NCBI RefSeq assembly: GCF_029866485.1
Contig: NZ_CP092332.1
Location: 1,426,001-1,490,000 of the forward strand
DNA from: Flavobacterium keumense
GTDB taxonomy: Bacteria > Bacteroidota > Bacteroidia > Flavobacteriales > Flavobacteriaceae
Direction: 5' to 3'
DNA length: 64,000 bases
Shown: positions 26,504 to 36,126 of the stretch, in pieces
How the letters are laid out: each line of letters begins with the position of its first letter
How positions within the stretch are numbered: position 1 is the stretch's first letter
Translations under genes and position numbers: made by a program
Notes under the pieces: generated by a model
What the model saw: only the letters and a program-made list of their open reading frames with translations
Database searches by the model: none
Told to the model about the DNA's origin: nothing

Positions 26504-27976
26504 ATGATCGCACACAATTCAAAGATTATCGGCGAAGGATTAACTTACGATGATGTTCTATTAGTTCCTAACTATTCTAATGTGCTTCCCCGCGAAGTAA
26601 GTATTCAATCTAAATTTTCAAGAAACATTACCTTAAACGTTCCTATTGTTTCTGCAGCTATGGATACAGTTACTGAAAGTGCAATGGCAATTGCTATGGC
26701 TCAAGAAGGCGGAATTGGAGTACTTCATAAGAACATGACTATTGAGCAACAGGCGGCTAAAGTGCGTAAAGTAAAACGTGCAGAGTCTGGGATGATTATT
26801 GATCCGGTTACTCTACCATTGACTTCTACGGTTGCTGACGCTAAAAATGCCATGAAGGAATTCGGAATAGGAGGAATCCCAATTGTTGATGAACATAAAA
26901 TCTTAAAAGGAATTGTTACCAATCGTGATTTGCGTTTTGAAAAAAATGGAGCACGTCCTATTGTTGAGGTAATGACTTCTCAAAACTTAATTACAGTTGC
27001 TGAAGGCACTTCATTAGAACAAGCAGAAGTAGTTTTGCAAGGAAACAAAATTGAAAAATTACCAGTGGTTAATGCTAAAAATGAATTAGTAGGATTAATC
27101 ACTTTTAGAGATATTACTAAATTAACTCAGAAACCGATTGCTAACAAAGACGTTTACGGACGTTTGCGTGTTGCTGCCGCCATTGGCGTTACAGGAGATG
27201 CCGTTCAAAGAGCAGAAGCTTTGGTGAAAGCGGGAGTTGATGCTATCATTATTGATACGGCTCACGGTCATACCCAAGGTGTGGTGAATGTGTTGAAAGA
27301 AGTAAAAGCTAAATTTCCTCAAATTGATGTGATTGTTGGAAACATTGCTACGCCAGAAGCGGCCAAATATTTGGTTGAAAGTGGTGCTGACGGAGTAAAA
27401 GTGGGTATTGGACCGGGTTCGATTTGTACTACTCGTATTGTGGCAGGTGTTGGATTTCCTCAATTTTCAGCGGTTTTAGAAGTAGCTGCGGCTATCAAAG
27501 GAACTGGAGTACCAGTTATTGCAGATGGTGGTATTCGCTACACCGGAGATATTCCTAAAGCGATTGCTGCAGGTGCGGATTGTGTAATGTTAGGGTCACT
27601 TTTAGCAGGAACAAAAGAGTCTCCAGGTGAAACCATCATTTTTGAAGGAAGAAAATTCAAATCCTACCGCGGAATGGGTTCTGTTGAAGCCATGCAGGGT
27701 GGTTCAAAAGACCGTTATTTCCAAGATGTGGAAGACGACGTGAAGAAATTAGTTCCAGAAGGAATTGTAGGTCGTGTGCCTTACAAAGGAGAATTGAACG
27801 AAAGTATGTTACAATTCATTGGTGGTCTTCGTGCCGGAATGGGATACTGCGGAGCTAAAGATATTCCAACCTTGCAAGAAAATGGGCGTTTTGTTCGTAT
27901 TACTTCAAGTGGAATCACAGAAAGTCACCCACACAATGTGACGATTACTAAAGAAGCTCCAAATTATTCGAGATAA
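26504..27976 (+). CDS. guaB: IMP dehydrogenase
   Basis: GuaB oxidises IMP to XMP with NAD+, the committed step to GMP. The 490 residues show the TIM-barrel start ([18 protein letters not shown]) and an inserted pair of CBS domains (about residues 95-205; MIIDPVTL and [16 protein letters not shown]). The catalytic loop is [17 protein letters not shown] with the nucleophilic Cys. The IMP site is [22 protein letters not shown], and the flap is [13 protein letters not shown]. The CBS pair may mediate nucleotide regulation. purB lies convergently downstream, so both purine genes share one terminator region. Confidence 0.97.
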   Translation: MIAHNSKIIGEGLTYDDVLLVPNYSNVLPREVSIQSKFSRNITLNVPIVSAAMDTVTESAMAIAMAQEGGIGVLHKNMTIEQQAAKVRKVKRAESGMIIDPVTLPLTSTVADAKNAMKEFGIGGIPIVDEHKILKGIVTNRDLRFEKNGARPIVEVMTSQNLITVAEGTSLEQAEVVLQGNKIEKLPVVNAKNELVGLITFRDITKLTQKPIANKDVYGRLRVAAAIGVTGDAVQRAEALVKAGVDAIIIDTAHGHTQGVVNVLKEVKAKFPQIDVIVGNIATPEAAKYLVESGADGVKVGIGPGSICTTRIVAGVGFPQFSAVLEVAAAIKGTGVPVIADGGIRYTGDIPKAIAAGADCVMLGSLLAGTKESPGETIIFEGRKFKSYRGMGSVEAMQGGSKDRYFQDVEDDVKKLVPEGIVGRVPYKGELNESMLQFIGGLRAGMGYCGAKDIPTLQENGRFVRITSSGITESHPHNVTITKEAPNYSR

Positions 27977-28000
27977 TTTAAAGAATAGTTTTTAAAATAT

Positions 28001-28034
28001 AAAAAGGCTTAAGATATTTTCTTAAGCCTTTTTT
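28001..28034. terminator. Bidirectional terminator between guaB and purB
   Basis: AAAAAGGCTTAAG / CTTAAGCCTTTTT is a perfect 13-bp inverted repeat with a 7-base loop and T-runs on both strands. It serves the convergent guaB and purB genes. Confidence 0.85.
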
Positions 28035-28053
28035 ATGTGCTTTATTTTGGAAA

Positions 28054-29400
28054 TTAAATCCCCACGAAATTACTTGGTGTAATTTGCATTAATTCGGTTT
28101 TAATAGCATCGCTAACGTCTAAAGTTGCAATGAAACTATGAATCGATTCTTTGGTAATTGCTTCGTTCGTTCTGGTCAAACCTTTTAACGCTTCATACGG
28201 ATTTGGATAGGCTTCACGACGTAGAATAGTTTGGATAGCCTCAGCTACTACCGCCCAGTTTTTTTCTAAATCCTCGTGGAATTTTGGTTCGTTTAACAAC
28301 AATTTGTTCAATCCTTTTAAAGTGGCTTCAAAAGCAATAATAGTGTGTCCCATTGGAACGCCAATATTTCGTAGAACAGTACTGTCAGTTAAATCACGTT
28401 GTAATCTTGATACAGGCAATTTAGCCGATAAATGTTCGAAAATAGCATTGGCAATTCCTAGATTACCTTCAGAGTTTTCAAAATCGATAGGGTTCACTTT
28501 ATGTGGCATCGCCGAAGAACCAATTTCTCCTGCTTTAATCTTTTGTTTGAAATAGTCCATCGATACATACGTCCAAATGTCTCGATCTAAGTCAATGATA
28601 ATGGTATTGATTCTTTTCAGCGCATCAAAAAAAGCAGCAAAGTGATCGTAATGCTCAATTTGCGTAGTAGGGAAGGAGTGGTGTAAACCTAAATTGTTCT
28701 CTACAAAAGTATCGCCAAATTGTTTCCAATCAATTTGTGGATACGCCACGTGGTGGGCATTGTAATTTCCAGTGGCACCACCAAATTTTGCTGCAAACGG
28801 AATATTGAACAACAAACGCATTTGCTCTTCTAAACGCTCTACAAAAACACCAATTTCTTTTCCTAAACGCGTAGGAGAGGCGGGTTGTCCATGTGTACGA
28901 GCTAACATTGGAACAGCTGCCCATTCCGTACTTAATTCTTTTAATTTTGCAATGACATTAATTAAAGAAGGTAGGTATACTTTTTCAAAAGCCTCTTTAG
29001 TAGATAATGGAATTGCTGTATTGTTAATGTCTTGAGAAGTTAATCCGAAGTGAATGAACTCTTTGTATGCAGACAAACCTAATTTTTCAAAAGCATCCTT
29101 GATGAAATATTCTACCGCTTTTACATCGTGATTGGTCACTTTTTCTGTTTCTTTAATCCAAAGCGCATCTTCCGTAGAAAAATTGGTATAAATAGCTCGT
29201 AAACTTTCGAATACATTTGCGTCTACATTTTTAAGTTGAGGTAAAGGCACTTCACATAAAGCAATAAAGTATTCAATTTCAATTAAAACGCGGTATTTGA
29301 TTAACGCTTCTTCCGAGAAAAAAGGAGCTAGTGAAAGGGTTTTATTTCTGTATCGTCCATCAATAGGAGAGATGGCATTCAATTCGTTTAGAGTAGTCAT
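28054..29400 (-). CDS. purB: Adenylosuccinate lyase
   Basis: PurB releases fumarate from SAICAR and from adenylosuccinate in purine synthesis. The 448 residues begin MTTLNELNAISPIDGRYRN. A farther ATG at 29427 lies in the -7 element and is unlikely to be the start. Family landmarks are VTNHDVKAVEYFIK, FGLTSQDINNTA (with the catalytic Ser/Thr region), ARTHGQPASPTRLGKE and the signature GSSAMPHKVNPIDFENSEGN. The length matches the E. coli type (456). Confidence 0.96.
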   Translation of the reverse strand: MTTLNELNAISPIDGRYRNKTLSLAPFFSEEALIKYRVLIEIEYFIALCEVPLPQLKNVDANVFESLRAIYTNFSTEDALWIKETEKVTNHDVKAVEYFIKDAFEKLGLSAYKEFIHFGLTSQDINNTAIPLSTKEAFEKVYLPSLINVIAKLKELSTEWAAVPMLARTHGQPASPTRLGKEIGVFVERLEEQMRLLFNIPFAAKFGGATGNYNAHHVAYPQIDWKQFGDTFVENNLGLHHSFPTTQIEHYDHFAAFFDALKRINTIIIDLDRDIWTYVSMDYFKQKIKAGEIGSSAMPHKVNPIDFENSEGNLGIANAIFEHLSAKLPVSRLQRDLTDSTVLRNIGVPMGHTIIAFEATLKGLNKLLLNEPKFHEDLEKNWAVVAEAIQTILRREAYPNPYEALKGLTRTNEAITKESIHSFIATLDVSDAIKTELMQITPSNFVGI

Positions 29401-29424
29401 TTTTGTGTTGTTTTTTCGAAAGTG

Positions 29425-29432
29425 CAAATATA
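29425..29432 (-). promoter_or_regulatory. -7 element for purB
   Basis: Read on the minus strand this is TATATTTG. It overlaps the farther ATG at 29427, supporting the start at 29400. Confidence 0.55.
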
Positions 29433-29443
29433 AACCTTTTTAG

Positions 29444-29451
29444 TATTTTTG
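29444..29451 (+). promoter_or_regulatory. -7 element for the TrmH-family gene
   Basis: TATTTTTG matches TAnnTTTG, 18 bases before the ATG at 29470. It is back to back with the purB -7 element, so the two promoters share about 30 bases. Confidence 0.55.
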
Positions 29452-29469
29452 CCTCCAAAAAAAGAGACA

Positions 29470-30132
29470 ATGATTGATACAGATTACCTTAATTTTCTTG
29501 AAACTATTTTGACAGACAATCGAAAAGAACGCTTTTTAGAAGTTTTGAAAAATAGAACCAATCATTTTACAGTGGCGGTAGAAGATGTCTATCAGTTACA
29601 CAATACTAGTGCGGTAATGCGCAGCTGTGAAGTTTTTGGAATTCAAGAACTGAATGTAATCGAGCAACGTTTTGGAAAAAGAATTGATAAGCAAATTGCT
29701 TTAGGTGCTCAAAAATGGGTAGATATTATAAGACATGAAACTTCTAATAATTGTATTAAATCCCTTCGCTCTAAAGGCTATCAAATTATAGCCACTACGC
29801 CACACGAAAAAGATTGTTTGCTTGAAAATTTTGATATTTCAAAACCTAGCGCCTTATTTTTTGGAACAGAAAAAGAAGGGTTGTCAGAAGAAATTATGCA
29901 ACAAGCTGATGGGTTTTTGAAGATTCCAATGGTAGGTTTTACCGAGAGTTTGAATATTTCTGTTTCGGCTGCGATTATCATTCAGAATTTGACCAACAGA
30001 CTCCGAAATTCGGATATCAATTGGCAATTAACCGAGGATGAGATTTTGGAAAAACGACTTACTTGGGCTAAAAATTCTATCAAAGATATCAAGCGTATTG
30101 AAAAGCGTTATTTTGAGGAAAATCCAAAATAG
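29470..30132 (+). CDS. TrmH-family (SPOUT) RNA 2'-O-methyltransferase
   Basis: A 220-residue SPOUT methyltransferase. An N-terminal VAVEDVYQLHNTSAVMRSCEVFGIQELNVIEQ carries the N-x-S/A-A-x-x-R-S catalytic context of TrmH. The knot motifs FFGTEKEGLSEE, IPMVGFTESLNISVSAAI follow. The C-terminal helix NRLRNSDINWQLTEDE resembles TrmH proper, which forms Gm18 in tRNA, and that is the likeliest role. A TTG start at 29449 is ruled out because the -7 element covers it. Confidence 0.88.
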   Translation: MIDTDYLNFLETILTDNRKERFLEVLKNRTNHFTVAVEDVYQLHNTSAVMRSCEVFGIQELNVIEQRFGKRIDKQIALGAQKWVDIIRHETSNNCIKSLRSKGYQIIATTPHEKDCLLENFDISKPSALFFGTEKEGLSEEIMQQADGFLKIPMVGFTESLNISVSAAIIIQNLTNRLRNSDINWQLTEDEILEKRLTWAKNSIKDIKRIEKRYFEENPK

Positions 30133-30211
30133 AATGCTACGTCGCTGTTATTTTTAAATTAAATTTACTCAAATACCTCTTTTTATTAAAATAGTTATCC
30201 AAATTAATCTG

Positions 30212-30219
30212 TATTTTTG
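30212..30219 (+). promoter_or_regulatory. -7 element for pafA
   Basis: TATTTTTG matches TAnnTTTG, 35 bases before the pafA ATG. No Pho-box-like repeat was noticed around it. Confidence 0.45.
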
Positions 30220-30254
30220 GATAATATAAAGTAGTATAATAAAATTTATCTAAT

Positions 30255-31868
30255 ATGAAGAAATTAGTATTGTTTTTGACTTTTAGCCTTGTGTTTTCGG
30301 CTCAGGCGCAACAACGTCCAAAATTAGTAGTTGGAATTGTGGTGGATCAAATGAAAATGGAATATTTGTATCGTTTTTCAGATGATTTTTCTGCTAATGG
30401 TTTTAAGCGTATTATGAACGGAGGCTATACTTTCCATAATATGCATTACAATTATGTACCTACTTATACGGCTCCAGGACATGCTTCCATATACACTGGA
30501 ACAACACCCGCTACACACGGAATTGTAGGGAACGAATGGTTCAATCGTGCTACTGGAAAAGAAATGTACTGTACGGATGATACTGATGTAAAAACGGTGG
30601 GCGACGGAACGGATAAAGAAGGAGCTATGTCACCTAAGAACTTGTTAAGTACTACTATTACTGACGAATTGCGAATGGCAACTAATTTTAGAGGAAAAGT
30701 TATTGGGATGAGTATTAAAGACCGTGGCGCCATTTTACCCGCCGGTCATTTTGCTAATGGTGCGTATTGGTATAGTAAAACGGGATCGTTTATTTCGAGT
30801 ACATTTTATGGAGCTAGTTTGCCAGAATGGGTTACTGAGTTTAATAATGAAAAGCGTTTTATGAATTACATCAATGGTGGTTGGGATTTGTTAAAACCAG
30901 TTGCCACTTATGATGAAAGTTTAGTAGATGATAACCCGTATGAAGGGAAAATAGATAAAACCACAGGGCCTGTTTTTCCGTATAATTTGAAAAAAATATA
31001 CGACGAAAAAGGAGCTGATGTATTGCGAACTACTCCTTTTGGGAATGATATTTTGGCTGATTTAGCCATAAGAGCTATTGATAAAGAACAATTAGGTAAA
31101 GACGCGATTACTGATTTCTTGACAGTAAGTTTCTCTTCAACCGATTATGTGGGACATACTTTTGGACCCCGTTCTATGGAATTACAAGATACGTATTTGC
31201 GATTGGATTTAACTTTAGCTAAGTTCTTGACGTATTTAGACCAAACGGTTGGAAAAGACAATTATGTGCTGTTCTTAACTGCGGATCACGCTGGAGCTGA
31301 GAATCCTAACTATTTGAAAGATAACAAATACAATGTTAAGAATGTGCCCTCTAAAAATGTTGATGCTGCTTTGAGAAAATTTTCTGTAGCTACTTTTGGG
31401 GTTGATGTTGTGTTGAATTATTCAAATTTCAATTTGTTCTTTAATAAACCAGTATTAAAAGAAAAAGGTTTGGAATTGTCCAAAGTGAAACAAAGTTTCA
31501 AAGACTTTTTAATGACGCAAGACCAAGTGAAACGTGTTTATACTGAAGAAGAAATTCTAACTTCGACAGGAGACGATTATTTCTTGAGTTTTATTGCCAA
31601 AGGATATGACCCAAAACAAAATGGCGATATTTTTATTTTAGACAAAGCGGGCTACATGGAATATATAGAAACGGGAACTACGCATGGCTCACCTAATAGT
31701 TATGACACGCACGTACCGATGTTATTTTATGGTTGGCATGTCCCAAAAGGCAACTCTCATACAAAAAAACACATTACTCAGATTGTACCAACACTTTCAC
31801 AACTATTGAAAATTCCATTTCCAAATGGAACAGAATCTGAAGTAATGGAAGAGTTGTTTGTAAAATAA
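30255..31868 (+). CDS. pafA: Phosphate-insensitive alkaline phosphatase PafA
   Basis: PafA is a periplasmic monoesterase that releases phosphate from organic phosphates and, unlike PhoA, is not inhibited by its product. The 537 residues carry a signal peptide (cleavage after about AQA, residue 18) and the alkaline phosphatase fold. Against the Elizabethkingia enzyme, with an offset of seven, the key residues are kept: Asp31, nucleophile Thr72 in YTAPGHAS, Asn93, Lys155 and Arg157 in IKDRG. Metal ligands appear at STDYVGHTFGP and TADHAG, and a late His lies in TTHGSPN. It is a single-gene unit ending in a terminator. Confidence 0.93.
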   Translation: MKKLVLFLTFSLVFSAQAQQRPKLVVGIVVDQMKMEYLYRFSDDFSANGFKRIMNGGYTFHNMHYNYVPTYTAPGHASIYTGTTPATHGIVGNEWFNRATGKEMYCTDDTDVKTVGDGTDKEGAMSPKNLLSTTITDELRMATNFRGKVIGMSIKDRGAILPAGHFANGAYWYSKTGSFISSTFYGASLPEWVTEFNNEKRFMNYINGGWDLLKPVATYDESLVDDNPYEGKIDKTTGPVFPYNLKKIYDEKGADVLRTTPFGNDILADLAIRAIDKEQLGKDAITDFLTVSFSSTDYVGHTFGPRSMELQDTYLRLDLTLAKFLTYLDQTVGKDNYVLFLTADHAGAENPNYLKDNKYNVKNVPSKNVDAALRKFSVATFGVDVVLNYSNFNLFFNKPVLKEKGLELSKVKQSFKDFLMTQDQVKRVYTEEEILTSTGDDYFLSFIAKGYDPKQNGDIFILDKAGYMEYIETGTTHGSPNSYDTHVPMLFYGWHVPKGNSHTKKHITQIVPTLSQLLKIPFPNGTESEVMEELFVK

Positions 31869-31891
31869 TATCTTTAGGATTTAGTTGATAT

Positions 31892-31925
31892 AAAAAATCC
31901 CGTTCTGATTCAGAATGGGATTTTT
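31892..31925. terminator. Terminator after pafA, usable on both strands
   Basis: AAAAATCCCGTTCTG, a three-base loop, then CAGAATGGGATTTTT with one G-T mismatch. It lies between the convergent pafA and the small gene at 31940. Confidence 0.82.
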
Positions 31926-31939
31926 ATTTTAAGTACTAA

Positions 31940-32218
31940 TTATTTATTAAGATAAATAATTGAATTATCTTCTAAGAACCGTACACTCAAAATGTCTTTG
32001 TGTTCAATAAGTTGTCCAATTAAAAATCCAAATTGATCTCTGCCAAAAAGAATATCAACATCTGTAAAATGCCATTTTACGATGTTTTCTTCTTTCCCTT
32101 TGAAATAACCAATAAATTTTCCTTTGATAACTTCATGATTTTTTAATTCAATTTCAATTAATCGGTTTTCAAGACTAAAATACTTTTGAAATAGTTCTAA
32201 TGATGAATCAGGTTTCAT
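31940..32218 (-). CDS. Small hypothetical protein following kup
   Basis: A 92-residue protein with alternating short strands (LIEIELKNHEVIKGKFIGYF, ILFGRDQFGFLIGQLI, ILSVRFLEDNSIIYL). The pattern of a strand, a glycine-lysine turn and another strand recalls small SH3-like or Sm-like barrels, but I do not recognise a named family. It begins two bases after the kup stop, so it is co-transcribed with kup. Confidence 0.65.
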   Translation of the reverse strand: MKPDSSLELFQKYFSLENRLIEIELKNHEVIKGKFIGYFKGKEENIVKWHFTDVDILFGRDQFGFLIGQLIEHKDILSVRFLEDNSIIYLNK

Positions 32219-32220
32219 TA

Positions 32221-34191
32221 CTATCTGATTTTTCGATCTAATTTGATATTGGTAATGGGCTGATAGACTAATGGAATTTGTTCCACTTCAACATCTGATT
32301 TTTCTAATCCAAAAGCTTTTTCATCACTTAAACTCATGTGTTTTAGTAAGAAATAAGAATTGAGTAACATGCCTTCACGTAGTGCAAATTCATTTTCTAT
32401 GGATAAGAATTTTTCTATGACTACAAATTTGAAATCCGGTTCACTATTGTATTTACTAGAACCGTCTGGACGAATGTGTAAATTCAATTCTTTATTGGCC
32501 ACTAATTCTTTCACAATAGTTTTGAAATACAATTCGGTTTTTGGCTGAACTCTAAATCCTACATTAATGTTTACTTTAATTACTTTGTCATCCACTAATT
32601 CAGATACATCATAAGAAAGTGTAAAAGGGTCTTCGGTGCGATTGATGTGTAAAAACCAATATACATCGGCACGTTTCGGTTTTTTTGAAAAAATTGATTT
32701 CATAATTTTTTCCTCAATCTCATGGCGTCTATCCGCTTTTGATAAATAAATTAAATGAGTAGCAAATTTTGGAATCGCGTCGTCCTCACTAAGCTCTGTT
32801 AATGTGCTGCTATATTTACCTAATTCAACAAACTTAGTGAATCTATTGTTGATTTTTCTGGCGAAGAACCAAACATACATTACTGTAAAGATAAAAAGTT
32901 CAAAAAATAAGAACATCCAACGTTCTTTAATTTTGGCAACATTGGCAATAAAAAAAGCAATTTCAATAGTTCCAAAAATACTTAGGAACAAAATAACTTT
33001 TAATTTGTTCCATTTTAATCTATAATTAATAAAATAGCTTAATAGATAGGTAGTCATTAACATGGTAATGGTAATAGAAAATCCATAAGCGGCTTCCATG
33101 TGTGCACTTTCTTTAAAATATACCATCATTAAAATACAGCCAAACCATAGCATACTATTTACACTAGGAATATAAACTTGTCCTTTGCTATCACTTGGTT
33201 GCTTTACAGTTACTCTAGGCCAAAAGTTAAGGTTCATCCCCTCACTAATTAAGGTAAAACTACCGCTAATCAAGGCTTGAGAAGCAATAATGGTTGCGCA
33301 AGTAGCAATAATTATACTAGGTAATAAAAACCAAGTTGGAATAATTTCAAAAAATGGATTTCTACCATTTAAGAGGCTTTCTCCTTGGTGCATTAGCCAA
33401 GCAGCTTGTCCTAAGTAACTAACCACCAAACTAATTTTAACATAAATCCAAGTAATACGTATGTTTTTAATACCGCAATGCCCTAAGTCGGAGTATAAAG
33501 CTTCAGCACCTGTGGTGCAAAGGAAAACAGCTCCTAATAGCCAGAATCCGCTGGGATAATTTAGTAAAAGATCATATCCATAATACGGATTTAAAGCTTT
33601 TATAATATCAGGGTGTAGTGTAATTTCATGGATTCCAACTACTAATAACATGGTAAACCAAGTTGCCATTATAGGCCCGAAAAATTTTCCAATAACATGT
33701 GTTCCAAATCGTTGAAAGAAAAATAATAATGATAAAATAGCCACTACGATTCCTATGGTTAAAGTATTTCCAGGAACAATAGTGTTTTCAAGTCCTTCTA
33801 CCATTCCGAGACCTTCTATGGCAGAAGATACAGAAATAGGAGGGGTGATGATTCCGTCTGCTAATAGTGTAGTAGCTCCAAGTATAGTTGGAATAACTAA
33901 TTTTTTGCCATAACGTCTCACTAAAGCATAAAGCGAGAATATTCCACCTTCACCATGATTGTCAGCGCGTAGAGTAAGCCAAACGTATTTTACCGTAGTT
34001 TGGAATACTAAAGTCCAAAAAATACAGGAAACACCTCCGTAAACTAAAGTTAAATCAATGGGTCTATCTCCAATTACGGCTCGTAAAGCATATAAGGGGC
34101 TGGTACCAATATCTCCATAAATAATACCTAACGCTACTAAGAGAGAGGCAATGGTTACTTTGTTTGTCGCATCATTTTTTAATGTATTCAT
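32221..34191 (-). CDS. kup: Low-affinity potassium transporter Kup
   Basis: A 656-residue inner-membrane K+ uptake protein of the KUP/HAK/KT family. The hallmark GIIYGDIGTSPLYALRAV (about residues 18-35) is followed by about twelve membrane helices, including NHGEGGIFSLYALVRR, GATTLLADGIITPPISVSSAIEGL and TTGAEALYSDLGHCG. A hydrophilic C-terminal domain spans about residues 450-656. The neighbouring KdpDE-like regulators suggest turgor or potassium control of kup itself, an inference from position. A 99-base gap separates it from the regulator gene. Confidence 0.95.
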   Translation of the reverse strand: MNTLKNDATNKVTIASLLVALGIIYGDIGTSPLYALRAVIGDRPIDLTLVYGGVSCIFWTLVFQTTVKYVWLTLRADNHGEGGIFSLYALVRRYGKKLVIPTILGATTLLADGIITPPISVSSAIEGLGMVEGLENTIVPGNTLTIGIVVAILSLLFFFQRFGTHVIGKFFGPIMATWFTMLLVVGIHEITLHPDIIKALNPYYGYDLLLNYPSGFWLLGAVFLCTTGAEALYSDLGHCGIKNIRITWIYVKISLVVSYLGQAAWLMHQGESLLNGRNPFFEIIPTWFLLPSIIIATCATIIASQALISGSFTLISEGMNLNFWPRVTVKQPSDSKGQVYIPSVNSMLWFGCILMMVYFKESAHMEAAYGFSITITMLMTTYLLSYFINYRLKWNKLKVILFLSIFGTIEIAFFIANVAKIKERWMFLFFELFIFTVMYVWFFARKINNRFTKFVELGKYSSTLTELSEDDAIPKFATHLIYLSKADRRHEIEEKIMKSIFSKKPKRADVYWFLHINRTEDPFTLSYDVSELVDDKVIKVNINVGFRVQPKTELYFKTIVKELVANKELNLHIRPDGSSKYNSEPDFKFVVIEKFLSIENEFALREGMLLNSYFLLKHMSLSDEKAFGLEKSDVEVEQIPLVYQPITNIKLDRKIR

Positions 34192-34290
34192 TATTGAATG
34201 TTTTACTATTTATAATAGTACAAATTTCAATAAAATGGTATTGGCAGAATGTAAAGATGTAGCGGTTAGATATAAAGATTTTATAAAGAT

Positions 34291-34968
34291 TTAGCTAAAA
34301 CGGTAGCCTACACCACTTTCGGTAATGATGTGTTTGGGTTGATTAGGGTTGTCTTCAATTTTTTTACGTAAGGTAGCTACAAACACTCGCAAATATTGTG
34401 TTTCAGTTTGATAGCCTACTCCCCAAATTTCTTTTAAAATGTATTGATGGGTGAGCACACGCCCTTCGTTTTTCATAAAAAGGGCTAATAAGTTAAACTC
34501 GGTAGCAGTAAGTTTTAATGTTTCTTCATTTCTTTTGATGATTCGCGCGCCAAAATCAATTTCTAAATTACCACATTTCAATACACTACTATCATTTTGT
34601 GTTTGATTTCTTCGAATTACAGAACGAATTCTAGCTAACAATTCGGCTGTTCTGAAAGGTTTGGTAAGATAATCAGTGGCGCCATTATCTAATGCTTTTA
34701 CGATATCTTCTTCGCTGTCTTGAACAGATAAAATGATAATCGCCTTATTGTACCAAGTGCGTAGCTCTTTTAGAATTTCGTGTCCACTTTTATCTGGCAA
34801 TCCCAAATCCAATAAAATGAGTTCTGGTGGATGATTGACGGCTAAAAGCACGCCTTCTTTTCCCGTTTCAGCAAGCCAAACTTTGTAATCATTACTTTCT
34901 AAAGTGATTTCAAGTAATTTTCGAATTGGCGCTTCGTCATCAATAACTAATATTTCAGCTTTATTCAT
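34291..34968 (-). CDS. KdpE-like OmpR-family response regulator
   Basis: A 225-residue two-domain regulator. The receiver has acidic pair DDE at about residues 10-12, phospho-accepting Asp at about 54 in LILLDLGLPD, and the conserved lysine in TDYLTKPF. The winged-helix DNA-binding domain follows (LTATEFNLLALFMKNEGRVLTHQYILKEIWG, ending TLRKKIEDNPNQPKHIITESGVGYRF). Sequence character is KdpE-like. It overlaps the sensor kinase gene by eight bases. There is no kdpFABC in the window, so targets may include kup just downstream. Confidence 0.88.
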   Translation of the reverse strand: MNKAEILVIDDEAPIRKLLEITLESNDYKVWLAETGKEGVLLAVNHPPELILLDLGLPDKSGHEILKELRTWYNKAIIILSVQDSEEDIVKALDNGATDYLTKPFRTAELLARIRSVIRRNQTQNDSSVLKCGNLEIDFGARIIKRNEETLKLTATEFNLLALFMKNEGRVLTHQYILKEIWGVGYQTETQYLRVFVATLRKKIEDNPNQPKHIITESGVGYRFS

Positions 34969-36067
34969 TTTTGAGAGAGTTTAAATACGAAGTTTCTGTG
35001 GGAATAGTAATTGTAAAACAAGCCCCCGAATTGGGAGTATTATTTAATGAAATAGCACCATTGTGCGCTTCTACAAAACCTTTTACAATGGATAAACCAA
35101 GTCCACTGCCGCCTGTTTTTGTGTTGGGCAATCGATAAAATTTATCAAAGGCAAATTTAATTTCGCTTTCGGGAAAACCTTTTCCAGTGTCAGAAATAGT
35201 AATGATACAGTTTTCTAATTGATGTGTTGCTACAATTTTTATTATGGATTTCTTAGGAGTATATTGAATGGCGTTTAAAATTAAATTTTGAATAATTTCT
35301 TCGATCAATCCTGTGTCTAATTTGAACAGGGGTAATTTTTCATCAGGATCAAAATTGATGGTGTGTTCATTTTTAACCACGGCAATTTTTTCAATCAAAG
35401 AATAAATCAATTCGTTCAAATCACACCAATCTTGTTTTGTTTTCAGTGTACCGGTTTCTAATCGACTCATGTTGAGTAAATTTTCAACTTGTCTGTTCAG
35501 CCGAATACTAGCTTTGTCAATTTCTTCTAATAATACGGTTTGGTTATTTTCGGATAGTTTCTTTTTATTTTCTTTTAAGGTATCAATTGCACCAATTATA
35601 GTTGCAATAGGGGTACGCAATTCATGAGAAAGTGAATTGAGTAAAGTGTCATAAAGTTGTATTGTTTTTTCTTTTTCTTCTTTATCACGAGCCTTTTTTT
35701 CTGCTTCTCGAATTTTATAAGTAAGTACAGCACTTACTAACGCAATAATAAGATACATGAAGAACAATAAAACATCTTCGGTATTGGTGATATGAAGTGT
35801 AAATAATGGCTGGATGAAAAAATAATTAAGAATTAAACCACTCAAAATAGCTGTTATTAGTACAGGAATGATGTCGAATAACATCGCCGTAACTGATACG
35901 GTCATGAGTAAAATTAAAGCTGTAATTCTATAATCAATATGCTTGGATAAAAAATAACAAATTAGAGAAACAGACACGACTAATGTAATACTGATGATGC
36001 ATTGCATTAGGATTGATTGTTTTTTTGTCTGAAGATTATTCAAGATAAATTGTTTTTTTCTTTTCAA
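34961..36067 (-). CDS. Truncated KdpD-like sensor histidine kinase (DUF4118 type)
   Basis: A 368-residue inner-membrane kinase. Four N-terminal helices (about residues 15-120) form a DUF4118 module. A short coiled linker (YKIREAEKKARDKEEKEKT), a HisKA domain with the phospho-accepting His in LSHELRTPIATIIGAID, and an ATPase domain (NLILNAIQYTP, ISDTGKGFPESE, GGSGLGLSIVKGFVEAHNG) follow. Full KdpD is about 900 residues and carries an N-terminal KdpD/Usp-like domain that senses potassium; that part is absent here. The ATG at 36067 follows an independent terminator, so the short form appears native rather than broken. Confidence 0.87.
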   Translation of the reverse strand: MKRKKQFILNNLQTKKQSILMQCIISITLVVSVSLICYFLSKHIDYRITALILLMTVSVTAMLFDIIPVLITAILSGLILNYFFIQPLFTLHITNTEDVLLFFMYLIIALVSAVLTYKIREAEKKARDKEEKEKTIQLYDTLLNSLSHELRTPIATIIGAIDTLKENKKKLSENNQTVLLEEIDKASIRLNRQVENLLNMSRLETGTLKTKQDWCDLNELIYSLIEKIAVVKNEHTINFDPDEKLPLFKLDTGLIEEIIQNLILNAIQYTPKKSIIKIVATHQLENCIITISDTGKGFPESEIKFAFDKFYRLPNTKTGGSGLGLSIVKGFVEAHNGAISLNNTPNSGACFTITIPTETSYLNSLKNE

Positions 36068-36086
36068 ATATAATGATAAAAGGAAT

Positions 36087-36121
36087 AAAAAAATCCCGTT
36101 CTAATGAACGGGATTTTTTTT
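36087..36121 (-). terminator. Terminator of lysA
   Basis: AAATCCCGTTC / GAACGGGATTT is an 11-bp perfect stem with a four-base loop, continued by A- and T-runs that add weak pairs. It lies just after the lysA stop and before the kinase gene. Confidence 0.83.
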
Positions 36122-36126
36122 GTGTA

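Noticed and set aside
29427..29427. Farther upstream start for purB (adding nine residues)
   Set aside because: This ATG lies inside the exact -7 element of the gene; the family N-terminus begins at 29400.
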